Source: Pseudomonas sp. MUP55 (GTDB lineage Bacteria; Pseudomonadota; Gammaproteobacteria; Pseudomonadales; Pseudomonadaceae). From it: a DNA stretch of 64,000 nt. The position numbers and the translations under genes are program-made. This document shows positions 56,476 through 64,000 of the stretch, in pieces. Where the stretch lies: the NCBI RefSeq assembly GCF_034043515.1, contig NZ_CP138214.1, positions 2,542,001 through 2,606,000 on the forward strand, read 5' to 3'. Each line of letters opens with the position of its first letter. Within the stretch, counting starts at the first letter, position 1. The notes below the pieces were generated by a model. That model was not told the origin of the DNA, did no database searches, and was given only the letters and a program-made list of their open reading frames with translations.

Positions 56476-58158
56476 ATGGATAATGGCCCGATACTGGCGT
56501 TTAATGCAGACACAATAACGACAAGCAGCGGGGTAACGACAATGGCTGGAGACGGATCTCTGATGGGCGCAGCAGTACCACCGCAAACGGTGGCGCGCGT
56601 GCTCCCCGGCTGGCTGACACCGCTCCTGCAGAGCACCGCCCTGGTGCTGTTGATGCTGGGTCTGGCGTCTGCCCGTTTGCCGCTCTACCTCTGCCTGCCA
56701 CTGGCCTTGCTGGTGATCTGGCTGCCCCGCCTGAAAAAAACCAGGCCTGTCGTGGCTCACGCCGCCGCCAGCGATGCGATTGGCGAGCTGACGCGCGACC
56801 TGTCCCATACCACCAGCCACAATGCACTCTCCGCTGCGGGCGTGGCCTATTCGGTCAAGCAGCTGGCGGCGCGTCTGCAATCGCAGTTGAGCGCCTCCCA
56901 GCAGATCGTCAGCAGCGCGCAAGTGATGATCGGCACCGAACACGTCACTTCTCAGCTCAGCCGCCAGGCCTTGGGCGCCGCCGGCCAGGCCCACCAGCGC
57001 AGCAGCGAGGGCCGTGAAGTGCTGGTGCAGTCGATCACGCGCATGCATCAGCTCAGCCAGCGCGCCGATGCCAGCCGCGAGCTGATCGAGGCATTGAGCC
57101 AGCGCAGCGAGGAAATCCAGCGCGTGACGCTGGTGATCCAGTCTATCGCCAGCCAGACCAACCTGCTCGCGCTGAACGCGGCGATCGAGGCGGCGCGGGC
57201 CGGGGAACATGGATGCGGGTTTGCCGTGGTCGCCGATGAAGTGCGCGGCCTCGCGGGTCGCACTGCCACGGCCACCGATGAGGTAGGGGTGATGGTCGCC
57301 GATATCCAGCAGCGCACGGCCCAGGTGGTGGAGCAGATTCGCCAGCTGTCGGCGGACCTGCACACCGGCGTCGAACAGGTGGAACATGCCGGCGAACACC
57401 TGGCGAGCATCGCCAGCCTGGCGGCGGACGTGGAACAGCAGGTCAATGAAATCGCCCAGGGCACCGACACCAACCGCACGCAACTCGACAGCCTGTTCCA
57501 CGCCGTGGAGCAAATGCGCAGCGACCTGACGGTCAGCGACCAGCAAACCCGGCAGCTCGCCGACGCGGCGGTGCAAATGGAAGGGCAGGCCGAAATCATC
57601 AGCGAGCGCCTGGCGCAAGTCGGCCTGGATGACTATCACCAGCGTATCTACGACCTGGCCCGCGAAGGCGCCCGGCGCATTGGCGAACAGTTCGAGACGG
57701 ATGTACTGCACAACCGGATCAGCCAGGAGGATCTGTTCGACCGCAGTTACACGCTGATTCCGAATACGAGCCCGAGCAAGTACAAGACGCGTTTTGACGC
57801 GTACACCGATCAGGTGCTGCCCGCCATTCAGGAAGCTTTGTTGCCGCGCCACGAAGGCCTGGTGTTTGCCATCGCCTGTACCCCGCAGGGCTATGTACCC
57901 ACGCACAACAAAGCGTTTTCCCACGCCTTGACCGGAGATGCCGGGGTGGACGCAGTGCAAAACCGTACCAAGCGCAAGTTTGACGACCGCACCGGCCTGC
58001 GTTGCGGCAGCCATCAACAAGCCATGTTGCTGCAGACCTACACCCGCGACACCGGCGAGCTGATGCACGATTTGTCGGTGCCGATCATGGTGCAGGGGCG
58101 ACATTGGGGTGGCTTGCGCCTGGGCTACAAGCCGCAGGGGGCCACGCCCAAAGCCTAG
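56476..58158 (+). CDS. Methyl-accepting chemotaxis protein with C-terminal sensor-like domain
   Basis: The 560-residue protein (or 538 from the ATG at 56542, both with weak ribosome sites) has two adjacent transmembrane segments near residues 45-83 with almost no periplasmic loop. The signalling hairpin ([35 protein letters not shown]) lies near residues 230-260. A C-terminal domain of about 140 residues ([55 protein letters not shown]) looks like a cytoplasmic Cache-like sensor found in other such receptors. The ligand is unknown. Confidence 0.92.
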   Translation: MDNGPILAFNADTITTSSGVTTMAGDGSLMGAAVPPQTVARVLPGWLTPLLQSTALVLLMLGLASARLPLYLCLPLALLVIWLPRLKKTRPVVAHAAASDAIGELTRDLSHTTSHNALSAAGVAYSVKQLAARLQSQLSASQQIVSSAQVMIGTEHVTSQLSRQALGAAGQAHQRSSEGREVLVQSITRMHQLSQRADASRELIEALSQRSEEIQRVTLVIQSIASQTNLLALNAAIEAARAGEHGCGFAVVADEVRGLAGRTATATDEVGVMVADIQQRTAQVVEQIRQLSADLHTGVEQVEHAGEHLASIASLAADVEQQVNEIAQGTDTNRTQLDSLFHAVEQMRSDLTVSDQQTRQLADAAVQMEGQAEIISERLAQVGLDDYHQRIYDLAREGARRIGEQFETDVLHNRISQEDLFDRSYTLIPNTSPSKYKTRFDAYTDQVLPAIQEALLPRHEGLVFAIACTPQGYVPTHNKAFSHALTGDAGVDAVQNRTKRKFDDRTGLRCGSHQQAMLLQTYTRDTGELMHDLSVPIMVQGRHWGGLRLGYKPQGATPKA

Positions 58159-58239
58159 GGATTGTTGCCGTTTATGCAACGAAGCTATTCCTGGGACAGC
58201 TTTTTCCTACTGGCACAAAGCCGTAGTATAGCCAACATT

Positions 58240-58253
58240 GTTAGCAAGCTAAC
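58240..58253. promoter_or_regulatory. Inverted repeat GTTAGC-AA-GCTAAC
   Basis: A perfect six-base inverted repeat with a two-base spacer lies 20 bases before the 67-residue protein gene. It is placed like an operator, but the binding protein is unknown. Confidence 0.35.
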
Positions 58254-58273
58254 TAATGCTGCGGAGAAGCTCC

Positions 58274-58477
58274 ATGTACAACAAAGTCGATGTGGCCGTG
58301 ATGATCGGCAGTGGCGTGCCTGAAACCCTTCGTGCGCTGGGTCAGCGCGCCTGTTGGGTGGTATTGCTCAATGGCGAGCAGCGGGGCACTGCGTTTTCCA
58401 GTCGCGAAGAGGCGCAAGCGTGCAAGGCTGCCTGGCAAGCGCTGTTGCGCCTGGAACAGTCAGACAGCCTGCATTGA
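58274..58477 (+). CDS. Small conserved hypothetical protein
   Basis: The 67-residue product starts MYNKVDVAVMIGSGVPETLR at 58274, with GGAG eight bases upstream. An upstream in-frame ATG at 58256 is less likely. It has a short beta/alpha composition (CWVVLLNGEQRGTAFSSREE) and no signal peptide. Its stop abuts the stop of the convergent DUF2789 gene. No family is recognised. Confidence 0.7.
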   Translation: MYNKVDVAVMIGSGVPETLRALGQRACWVVLLNGEQRGTAFSSREEAQACKAAWQALLRLEQSDSLH

Positions 58478-58720
58478 TCAAACGGTTGGAGACTCGTGCA
58501 GCAGCGCGTTGAGGTCATCGACCGCAGGCGCCCATTCGGCATCGACGTGCAATTGTTCTCGGAGGAAACTGGCCTGTTGCTCGCTCCAGAACGGCGCATC
58601 GACAAGCTTTACCTCGTCCGGCAGACGGTGCTCGGCGGTGAAGCGTTCGATGCCTTCCTGAGTGGAATCCAGGCCCAATTGTTCGAACAGGGTTTCAAGT
58701 GTCGGGGTGGTGGTGTCCAT
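58478..58720 (-). CDS. DUF2789 family protein
   Basis: The 80-residue product starts MDTTTPTLETLFEQLGLDST at 58720, with GGAG seven bases upstream; an ATG at 58732 is less likely. It shows the family pattern LFEQLGL, FTAEHRLPDEVKLVDAPFW, SFLREQL and DAEWAPAVDDLNALL. Its function is unknown. Confidence 0.88.
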   Translation of the reverse strand: MDTTTPTLETLFEQLGLDSTQEGIERFTAEHRLPDEVKLVDAPFWSEQQASFLREQLHVDAEWAPAVDDLNALLHESPTV

Positions 58721-58791
58721 AAGATTCTCCATGCGAGCCGATTAGCGTCATGCATGTGAGGGGCAGGGCACGCCAGAGTTCTATCGGATTG

Positions 58792-59022
58792 TCACGAATT
58801 GAGTGCGCCTGAATCGACGGCGGTTTTCAGGGCCTTGGCCGCTTCTTTGCCGGCGATGGCAGCCGCGTCGACGGTTTTGAACCAGCGGTCTTTTTCTACC
58901 TGATGTGCTGTCACGGTGGTCAGCGGTGGTTTGGCCCGCATGATGATGACCGCTTGAAACTCACCGTCTACTTCCCTGGCATCGCCATGGATAAAAAATT
59001 CGCCAATATCAAATTCCGTCAC
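58792..59022 (-). CDS. Small conserved hypothetical protein with GTG start
   Basis: The 76-residue product probably starts at a GTG at 59022 (MTEFDIGEFFIHGDAREVDG), with GGAAGG six bases upstream. An in-frame ATG at 59082 would read through that site. The protein has two beta-rich stretches and an Ala-rich C-terminal helix. No family is recognised. Confidence 0.65.
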   Translation of the reverse strand: MTEFDIGEFFIHGDAREVDGEFQAVIIMRAKPPLTTVTAHQVEKDRWFKTVDAAAIAGKEAAKALKTAVDSGALNS

Positions 59023-59136
59023 GTATAGCCTTCCCTTCGAGGTAACTAACTGCACTGATGAAACCTGACCCGCAGGGGGCAAACTTCAATGGACGGGCCA
59101 GTATGGCAGTTGTTGAGGGGCCGCTGTGCAGTAAAG

Positions 59137-59412
59137 TCAGCCAGGTGACGAAACGTGTGTGCCGTGCAGGCTATGCAGGCTGGCTTCCAGGGCCTTGGCC
59201 AGCGCACAGGCCTTGGTGTGGTCGCTGCGAAAGCCTTTTATCCTGCCACTGGTCACTTCCTGGATATGAAAAAAGTTTTTCCCGGCGGGCAGCACTCGAT
59301 AATGCACGCAATTGGAGTACACATCGGATGCAGGTAAGCAGTAGTATTGACGTTCGTCTGGACATGATGGACGAGTGTGAAAGGACGTTTCGTTGTGTTG
59401 ACGTCGTTGCAT
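59137..59412 (-). CDS. Small conserved hypothetical protein
   Basis: The 91-residue product starts MQRRQHNETSFHTRPSCPDE, with AGGAG seven bases upstream. The central CVHYRVLPAGKNFFHIQEVT and GFRSDHTKACALAKALEASL look like a small globular domain. It has no signal peptide. It is on the same strand as the previous small gene, 114 bases away. No family is recognised. Confidence 0.6.
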   Translation of the reverse strand: MQRRQHNETSFHTRPSCPDERQYYCLPASDVYSNCVHYRVLPAGKNFFHIQEVTSGRIKGFRSDHTKACALAKALEASLHSLHGTHVSSPG

Positions 59413-59720
59413 GCTCAGCTCCTGTCGATCAACCTTGTTGATATAGCCGCCACGTTTGCGGTGGTTTTGACTTGTGTTGCTGTTTTACTATTGTCGTCGG
59501 CAGCTCGCGCCTGGTTCCATGCCTGGGTATTTTCTTTTGTGATGCGTGTCGGAAAACTGCGTTTTTAATCGGGTTATTCTCTGAAGTTGCTCGACTCGTA
59601 TTCTCGGGTCGTTGAACCTGTGATTTGCTGTATTGCCGGATGACCTTGCAAAAGGGCCACCGCGCCTGTCCGTACGGGTCTTATGGGTTTTCTTCAGATT
59701 TTTAACCAGTGTGTGATCGT

Positions 59721-59740
59721 GCCGTAACGGCCGTTTTTTT
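59721..59740 (+). terminator. Weak terminator-like hairpin
   Basis: GCCG-TAA-CGGC is followed by CGTTTTTTT. The stem is short but the U-run is clean. It lies 50 bases before the TTG start of the next gene and could end a short upstream transcript or act in that gene's leader. Confidence 0.35.
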
Positions 59741-59789
59741 GTGCTGCTCGCTCAAGCGGGCAGTGCTATTTCGATGTGGGGGCGTTTCC

Positions 59790-60260
59790 TTGGCAGTCAG
59801 TAATCTGGATGTGCACGCGTTATTCGTGCTGGGTGATTTGCGCGCAAAGTTGGTCAAGCTGTTTCAATCTCGTTTTGTCTACGTCACCGAACAGACGCCG
59901 GAAGGTATCTATGTCGCTGAGATCGATACCGAAGCGGCGCTGGTCGTGGACGACAAGCAGCGCCTTGAGCTCAAGGTAGGCGACCACTTTCGCGCGGCGG
60001 TGTTGCCCAGCCGCGAAGGTGGGAAGTTCGAACTTAAATTCCGCGATATCAAGTTGACCGTATATGGCCTGGGTGATTACGCCTTTGTGTCATCGGCCGA
60101 TGGCGAGGGAATTGTGTTCAAGGAAGGCCACAGCGTAATGCTGGTATTTGCCGCCCATGAACAACTTCAGGAAGGCCTGACCAAAACCCTCAAGGCCGTC
60201 ACGGGCAAAGCCGCCAAGTGGCGCAAGGGCGAACTGGTGACGTTCAAGGCCAGCGAATAA
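59790..60260 (+). CDS. Conserved hypothetical protein with TTG start
   Basis: The 156-residue protein probably starts at a TTG at 59790 (MAVSNLDVHALFVLGDLRAK). An in-frame start at 59709 would add 27 residues of poor coding quality (CDRAVTAVFLCC). The body is beta-rich (FVYVTEQTPEGIYVAEIDTE, LELKVGDHFRAAVLPSREGG, FKEGHSVMLVFAAHEQLQEG) and ends in a basic helix. No signal peptide is seen. The family is not recognised. Confidence 0.72.
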   Translation: MAVSNLDVHALFVLGDLRAKLVKLFQSRFVYVTEQTPEGIYVAEIDTEAALVVDDKQRLELKVGDHFRAAVLPSREGGKFELKFRDIKLTVYGLGDYAFVSSADGEGIVFKEGHSVMLVFAAHEQLQEGLTKTLKAVTGKAAKWRKGELVTFKASE

Positions 60261-60308
60261 GCGGTAAATACGGCGAACTTCCTGTACCTCCCGGAACCTC
60301 TACTACAG

Positions 60309-60330
60309 TTGAGTTGACTTAACTACTCAA
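60309..60330. promoter_or_regulatory. Imperfect inverted repeat upstream of the binding-protein gene
   Basis: TTGAGT and ACTCAA flank a ten-base centre, 62 bases before the start codon of the glycine-betaine-type binding protein. It may be an operator. No matching regulator is in the window. Confidence 0.3.
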
Positions 60331-60392
60331 TGGCTTCGCGCATAGCAGCAAAGCCGTCCGCTGATTGCTGCGTTTTCGTGAGGTGCTTGGAA

Positions 60393-61409
60393 ATGAAAGG
60401 ATGGAGAACACTGCTGGCGGCATCGCTGACGGCCCTCGGGCTGTCAACGGCGTCGTTGCCGGCGTCGGCAGCACAGGCGCCGGTGCACTTTGCCGACCTG
60501 AACTGGGAAAGTGGCAGCCTGATCACCGAGGTGCTGCGGTTCATTGTCGAGAAGGGCTACGACTTGCCCACCGACACCTTGCCCGGCACCACCATCACCC
60601 TGGAAACCGCCCTGGCCAAGAACGATATTCAGGTGATCGGTGAAGAGTGGGCGGGCCGCAGCCCGGTCTGGGTCAAGGCCGAGGCTGAAGGCAAGGTGGT
60701 GGGCCTGGGCGATACGGTCAAGGGTGCCACCGAAGGCTGGTGGGTGCCGGAGTACGTGGTCAAGGGTGACCCAAGCAAGAATATCAAGCCGCTGGCCCCT
60801 GACTTGAAAAGCGTAAATGACCTGGCGCGCTATAAGGATGTGTTCAAAGACCCGGAATCCCCAGGCAAGGGGCGCTTCCTCAACAGCCCCATCGGCTGGA
60901 CCTCGGAAGTGGTCAACAAGCAAAAGCTCAAGGCGTATGGCCTGGACGACAGCTACCTGAACTTCCGCAGCGGCTCGGGGGCAGCACTGGATGCCGAGAT
61001 TGCGTCTTCGATCCGCCGAGGCAAGCCGGTGCTGTTCTACTACTGGTCGCCCACGCCGTTGATGGGCCGCTATAAGTTGATTCAGCTCGAAGAACCGCCG
61101 TTCGATGCCGAGGCCTGGAAGACCCTGACGGATGCGGACAATCCGAACCCCAAACCGACGCGGTCTTTGGCTTCCAAGTTGAGCATCGGGGTATCCACGC
61201 CGTTCCAGAAGGAGCATCCGCAGATTGCCCAGTTCTTCGAGAAGGTCGAGTTTCCCATCGAACCGCTGAACAAGGCATTGGCGACGATGAGCGAGCATCA
61301 CACCCCACCCAGGGAAGTCGCCCAGGCGTTCCTCAAGGAGCATCCTGAAGTGTGGAAGGCGTGGTTGACGGACGATGTGGCCGGTAAGGTCGAGGCAAGC
61401 CTCAAGTAG
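60393..61409 (+). CDS. Orphan glycine-betaine/choline-type ABC substrate-binding protein
   Basis: The 338-residue protein belongs to the OpuAC family. A signal peptide (MKGWRTLLAASLTALGLSTASLPASA) precedes APVHFADLNWESGSLITEV. Aromatic residues that could form the quaternary-amine cage are present (GEEWAGRSPVW, TEGWWVPEYV, FYYWSPTPLMGRY). The start at 60393 has GAGG nine bases upstream. There are no ATPase or permease genes next to it; Pseudomonas has orphan binding proteins (CaiX, BetX) that share the Cbc transporter, and this may be one. Confidence 0.88.
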   Translation: MKGWRTLLAASLTALGLSTASLPASAAQAPVHFADLNWESGSLITEVLRFIVEKGYDLPTDTLPGTTITLETALAKNDIQVIGEEWAGRSPVWVKAEAEGKVVGLGDTVKGATEGWWVPEYVVKGDPSKNIKPLAPDLKSVNDLARYKDVFKDPESPGKGRFLNSPIGWTSEVVNKQKLKAYGLDDSYLNFRSGSGAALDAEIASSIRRGKPVLFYYWSPTPLMGRYKLIQLEEPPFDAEAWKTLTDADNPNPKPTRSLASKLSIGVSTPFQKEHPQIAQFFEKVEFPIEPLNKALATMSEHHTPPREVAQAFLKEHPEVWKAWLTDDVAGKVEASLK

Positions 61410-61434
61410 CGCGCAGAGCTGGATGCTGGAGCCC

Positions 61435-62065
61435 GGATCGTTCCCACGCTCCCGCGTGGGAATGCAGCCCGTGACGCTCCGCGTCACCTTTGCGCAATCG
61501 CTCAGCGGATGGCGGGACGCGGAGCGTCCCAATCGGCATTCCCACGCGGAGCGTGGGAACGATCACGCGGGCTTCGACGCTAGAAGCCCGTCAATACGCC
61601 GGCGATACGTGGGCAAACGCCGGATCGTTCCCACGCTCCCGCGTGGGAATGCAACCCGTGACGCTCTGCGTCACCTTTGCGCAATCGTTCAGCGGATGGC
61701 GGGACGCGGAGCGTCCCAATCGGCATTCCCACGCGGAGCGTGGGAACGATCACGCGAGCTTCGACGCTAGAAGCGCGTCTGCACCGCTAACTCAAAGGTT
61801 CGCGGGGAGCAGATAATACGCCGGCGATACATGGGCAAACGCCGGATCGTTCCCACGCTCCCGCGTGGGAATGCAGCCCGTGACGCTCCGCGTCACCTTT
61901 GCGCAATCGCTCAGCGGATGGCGGGACGCGGAGCGTCCCAATCGGCATTCCCACGCGGAGCGTGGGAACGATCACGCGAGCTTCGACGCTAGAAGCCCGT
62001 CTGCACCGCTAACTCAAAGGTTCGCGGGGAGCCCAGATAATAGGCCGGCGATACGTGGGCAAACT
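61435..62065. repeat. Threefold tandem array: REP doublet plus receptor gene 3' end
   Basis: Three units start at 61435, 61622 and 61844 (187, 222 and about 222 bases). Each begins with a doublet with arms GATCGTTCCCACGCTC and GAGCGTGGGAACGATC, containing an inner palindrome GTGACGCTCCGCGTCAC. Each unit then carries a copy of the end of the TonB-receptor gene from its stop codon inward, to GTGGGCAAAC. In unit 3 this is the real gene end (61989-62063). In unit 2 the copy (61767-61841) lacks two bases, and in unit 1 (61580-61618) it has lost about 36-40 bases. Confidence 0.9.
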
Positions 62066-64000
62066 CGGCGTACACCTCGTTGGTCAAGTTACGGACCCGG
62101 CCGGTTATCGAGGTCTGCGTATCCCATTTGTAGCGCAGGAACGTACCCAGCAACGTGTACGCCGGCACCGTCTGGGTATTGGCGTTGTCGGCATATACCT
62201 GGGCGACGTAGCGCGCATCCACGCCGCCTTGCCAGTCCTCGGAAAAGTCGTACGTCAGCCACAGGTTGCCTACGCGCTTGGGTACGTTAGTCGGCGTATT
62301 GCCCTTGCGCGACACCACGGCACCGCTGGCGGTTTTCTCGTTGAAGTCATCGTATTGCGCATCCACCCAGGCGAAGTTTCCCTCAGCCAGCAGTCTGGGG
62401 GTTATGCGCAGCGAACTGGCCAGTTCGATGCCCCTGGAAGACTGCGCACCCACGGGAATGCTGCGGGTCGGATCCTGTGGGTCGGTCACGGCGAAATCCT
62501 TGCGCTCGATCCTGTAAGCAGCAAGCGTGGCGGCGCCAAGACGATCCAGGTAGTCGAACTTGCTGCCGATTTCCCACTGTTTGCCAGTCGACACGTCCAA
62601 TACTTGGGTCGTGGTGCTCGGCTGCTCGGCAGCGGTGCTGTATTGCACGTAGACGTTGGCCGATGGAATGAACTGGTAGGTCAAGCCCACGCGCCCGGTC
62701 ACCGGTTCCCAACGGCGCTTGAAATGCCGTGGGTTGGCGGCGGTTATCGTTCGGTGGTTGGTGACGTCAAGGTCGATGGCGTCATAGCGCAGGCCGGACA
62801 GCAGCGACAACGTGTCAGTCAAGCCCAGGCGGTTTTCCATGAACAGCGCCTTGGTCGTCACTGCATTGGTCTTGTCTTCGATAAAGCCTGGGCGAGTGCC
62901 GGGAATGTCGTAGAAGTGGCCTGGGTTGTAGCCGTTCGGGTCTACCGCACTGTTGCCCGGCACGTTCAAGGGGCTGTTGGTGGTGCTGTTGACCTTGTAT
63001 TCGAAGCCACCGGACCAGGTGGTGGCCAAGCCGAAGGCAGTGTCCTCATGGCGCAGCTCGAACTGGTTGCCGTTCTGCTCGCCCTGATGCCGCACCTGAT
63101 AGGCGGTCGAGCGGTTCACCGCGCTGTTGTCGGCGTTGTACTGGTAAGTCTCCAGGTTGCGGTAGTCGCGCTGGCTGTCGAGGTGGTAGAGGGTGTTTTT
63201 CAGGCGGGTGCTGTCGTTGATCCGGTAGTCGATGATCGAGCGGGCCCAAAGCGTGCGCTGCTCGTAGCGCCCATCTGAGACGTTGTAGTTGTTGAAGCGG
63301 TTGTGCTTGTCGATCTTCAGCTCGCCCGCCTTGGGATTGAGCACCGGGGTGCCCCAGTAGGGGCTGTCTTCGTGCTCGTCCTGATATTCCAGCGCCAGGG
63401 TATGGGACAGGTCCGGGGTCAGGTCGCTGAGCAGGGAAAACGCTAGGCTCCAGGCTTCGCGCTGGTCGCGGTCGATGTAGCTGTGCTGCGTGTTGCGGCT
63501 CACATCCAGGCGCGCGTAATGCTGCACTTGTGCCCCGGGCTCCGTCAGCGCATGGTTAAGGCCAATAGCCATGCCGGCGGTGTCATAGCTGCCGTACGTC
63601 AGCTGGCCTTCGGCGGCCTGCTCGTCACGGCTGGCCAGTTTGGTCACGTAGTTCAGCGAGCCGCCTACGGAGCCTGCGCCATTGATCAGGGAGGAGGGGC
63701 CGCCCATCAGTTCGACACGGTCGTAGATCCACGCATCCACTGGCCGCGCCAGGCCTGTGGCGACATTGATGCCGTTGAACATCTGGGTGATCTGGCTGCT
63801 GGTGAATCCGCGGTATGAGACAAAGCCTCCAAAGCCTGGCGGCGCGCTGGCGTTGACGCCGGGCAGGGTATTGGCGGCGTCGCGGAAGGTCTTGGCGCCA
63901 CGGCGCTCGATGTCGTTGCGCGAAGCGATGGCCACCGACGCCGGGGTTTCGCGCATGCTCAATCCCAATCGCGACGCCACACCGCTGGATTGATCCAGGG
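61989..64000 (-). CDS. TonB-dependent siderophore receptor, N-terminus beyond window
   Basis: The visible 670 residues run from the right edge to the TAG at 61989-61991. The plug domain is clear (ETPASVAIASRNDIERRGAK, GGFVSYRGFTSSQITQMFNG, YDRVELMGGPSSLINGAGSV), followed by the 22-strand barrel, ending PRTFELAVQTGF with the terminal Phe typical of outer-membrane proteins. It probably imports a ferric siderophore. The signal peptide and TonB box are off the window. The last 75 bases of the gene are duplicated twice in the downstream tandem array. Confidence 0.93.
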   Translation of the reverse strand, partial: LDQSSGVASRLGLSMRETPASVAIASRNDIERRGAKTFRDAANTLPGVNASAPPGFGGFVSYRGFTSSQITQMFNGINVATGLARPVDAWIYDRVELMGGPSSLINGAGSVGGSLNYVTKLASRDEQAAEGQLTYGSYDTAGMAIGLNHALTEPGAQVQHYARLDVSRNTQHSYIDRDQREAWSLAFSLLSDLTPDLSHTLALEYQDEHEDSPYWGTPVLNPKAGELKIDKHNRFNNYNVSDGRYEQRTLWARSIIDYRINDSTRLKNTLYHLDSQRDYRNLETYQYNADNSAVNRSTAYQVRHQGEQNGNQFELRHEDTAFGLATTWSGGFEYKVNSTTNSPLNVPGNSAVDPNGYNPGHFYDIPGTRPGFIEDKTNAVTTKALFMENRLGLTDTLSLLSGLRYDAIDLDVTNHRTITAANPRHFKRRWEPVTGRVGLTYQFIPSANVYVQYSTAAEQPSTTTQVLDVSTGKQWEIGSKFDYLDRLGAATLAAYRIERKDFAVTDPQDPTRSIPVGAQSSRGIELASSLRITPRLLAEGNFAWVDAQYDDFNEKTASGAVVSRKGNTPTNVPKRVGNLWLTYDFSEDWQGGVDARYVAQVYADNANTQTVPAYTLLGTFLRYKWDTQTSITGRVRNLTNEVYAEFAHVSPAYYLGSPRTFELAVQTGF

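Noticed and set aside
59377..59568. A 63-codon plus-strand frame with a hydrophobic middle
   Set aside because: Its start overlaps the 5' end of a better-supported minus-strand gene and it has no clear ribosome site. It could still be a small membrane protein, but the evidence is too thin.
61375..61816. Overlapping Arg/Ser-rich frames in the tandem array
   Set aside because: They are translations of the palindromic repeats, recur with each unit, and have no start signals.
61435..62009. CRISPR array
   Set aside because: The repeated units are about 190-220 bases and palindromic, with no short repeat-spacer alternation and no cas genes.

Overview
The window looks like a chromosomal segment of a Pseudomonas of the fluorescens group. 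The evidence is gene content (batABD/moxR, NAD-specific GdhB, a complete inositol cluster, proteins related to the DUF6543 dermonecrotic-toxin family), high G+C with strong third-position bias, and many intergenic REP doublets (REPINs) with the arm GTGGGAGGGGGCTTGC that are typical of this group. No rRNA, tRNA, CRISPR array, integrase or transposase was found.

Left part (1-19,100). A large DUF6543-like protein runs off the left edge. It is followed by a small DUF5629-like gene overlapping an exported lactonase, a 59-residue exported peptide, a glutathione S-transferase with a one-base frameshift near its end, and sbcDC. Next comes a small protein gene whose leader resembles a phage P4 CI / C4-type antisense RNA module. 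A six-gene operon follows on the minus strand: moxR, DUF58, DUF4381, batA, batB(C) and batD.

Middle (19,100-41,600). A second, shorter DUF6543-like protein with less biased base composition precedes the 1,622-residue GdhB. Two GntR/FCD regulators and a DctA symporter follow, with two GntR-type palindromes in the dctA/tag intergenic region. Then come tag, a YeiB-like acyltransferase, DUF924, yfcF, two exported proteins of unknown role, a creatininase-like amidohydrolase, two divergent L,D-transpeptidases, a two-component system and a membrane protein followed by a 24-residue hydrophobic peptide.

Inositol cluster (41,600-55,600). A divergent RpiR-type regulator (IolR) faces iolC (kinase fused to an aldolase-like DUF2090 domain), iolE, iolB, iolI-like, iolD, iolG, a second Gfo/Idh/MocA oxidoreductase and a sugar ABC importer. 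Together these take up myo-inositol and carry it to dihydroxyacetone phosphate plus malonate semialdehyde. The last enzyme (IolA/MmsA) is not in the window. GGAA-N6-TTCC sites lie before iolC and before the importer, which suggests two IolR-controlled promoters.

Right part (55,600-64,000). A DksA2-like protein with a degenerate zinc finger, a chemoreceptor with a C-terminal sensor-like domain, several small conserved proteins and an orphan glycine-betaine-type binding protein. A threefold tandem array follows in which each unit joins a second type of REP doublet to a copy of the 3' end of the neighbouring TonB-dependent receptor gene. That receptor runs off the right edge.
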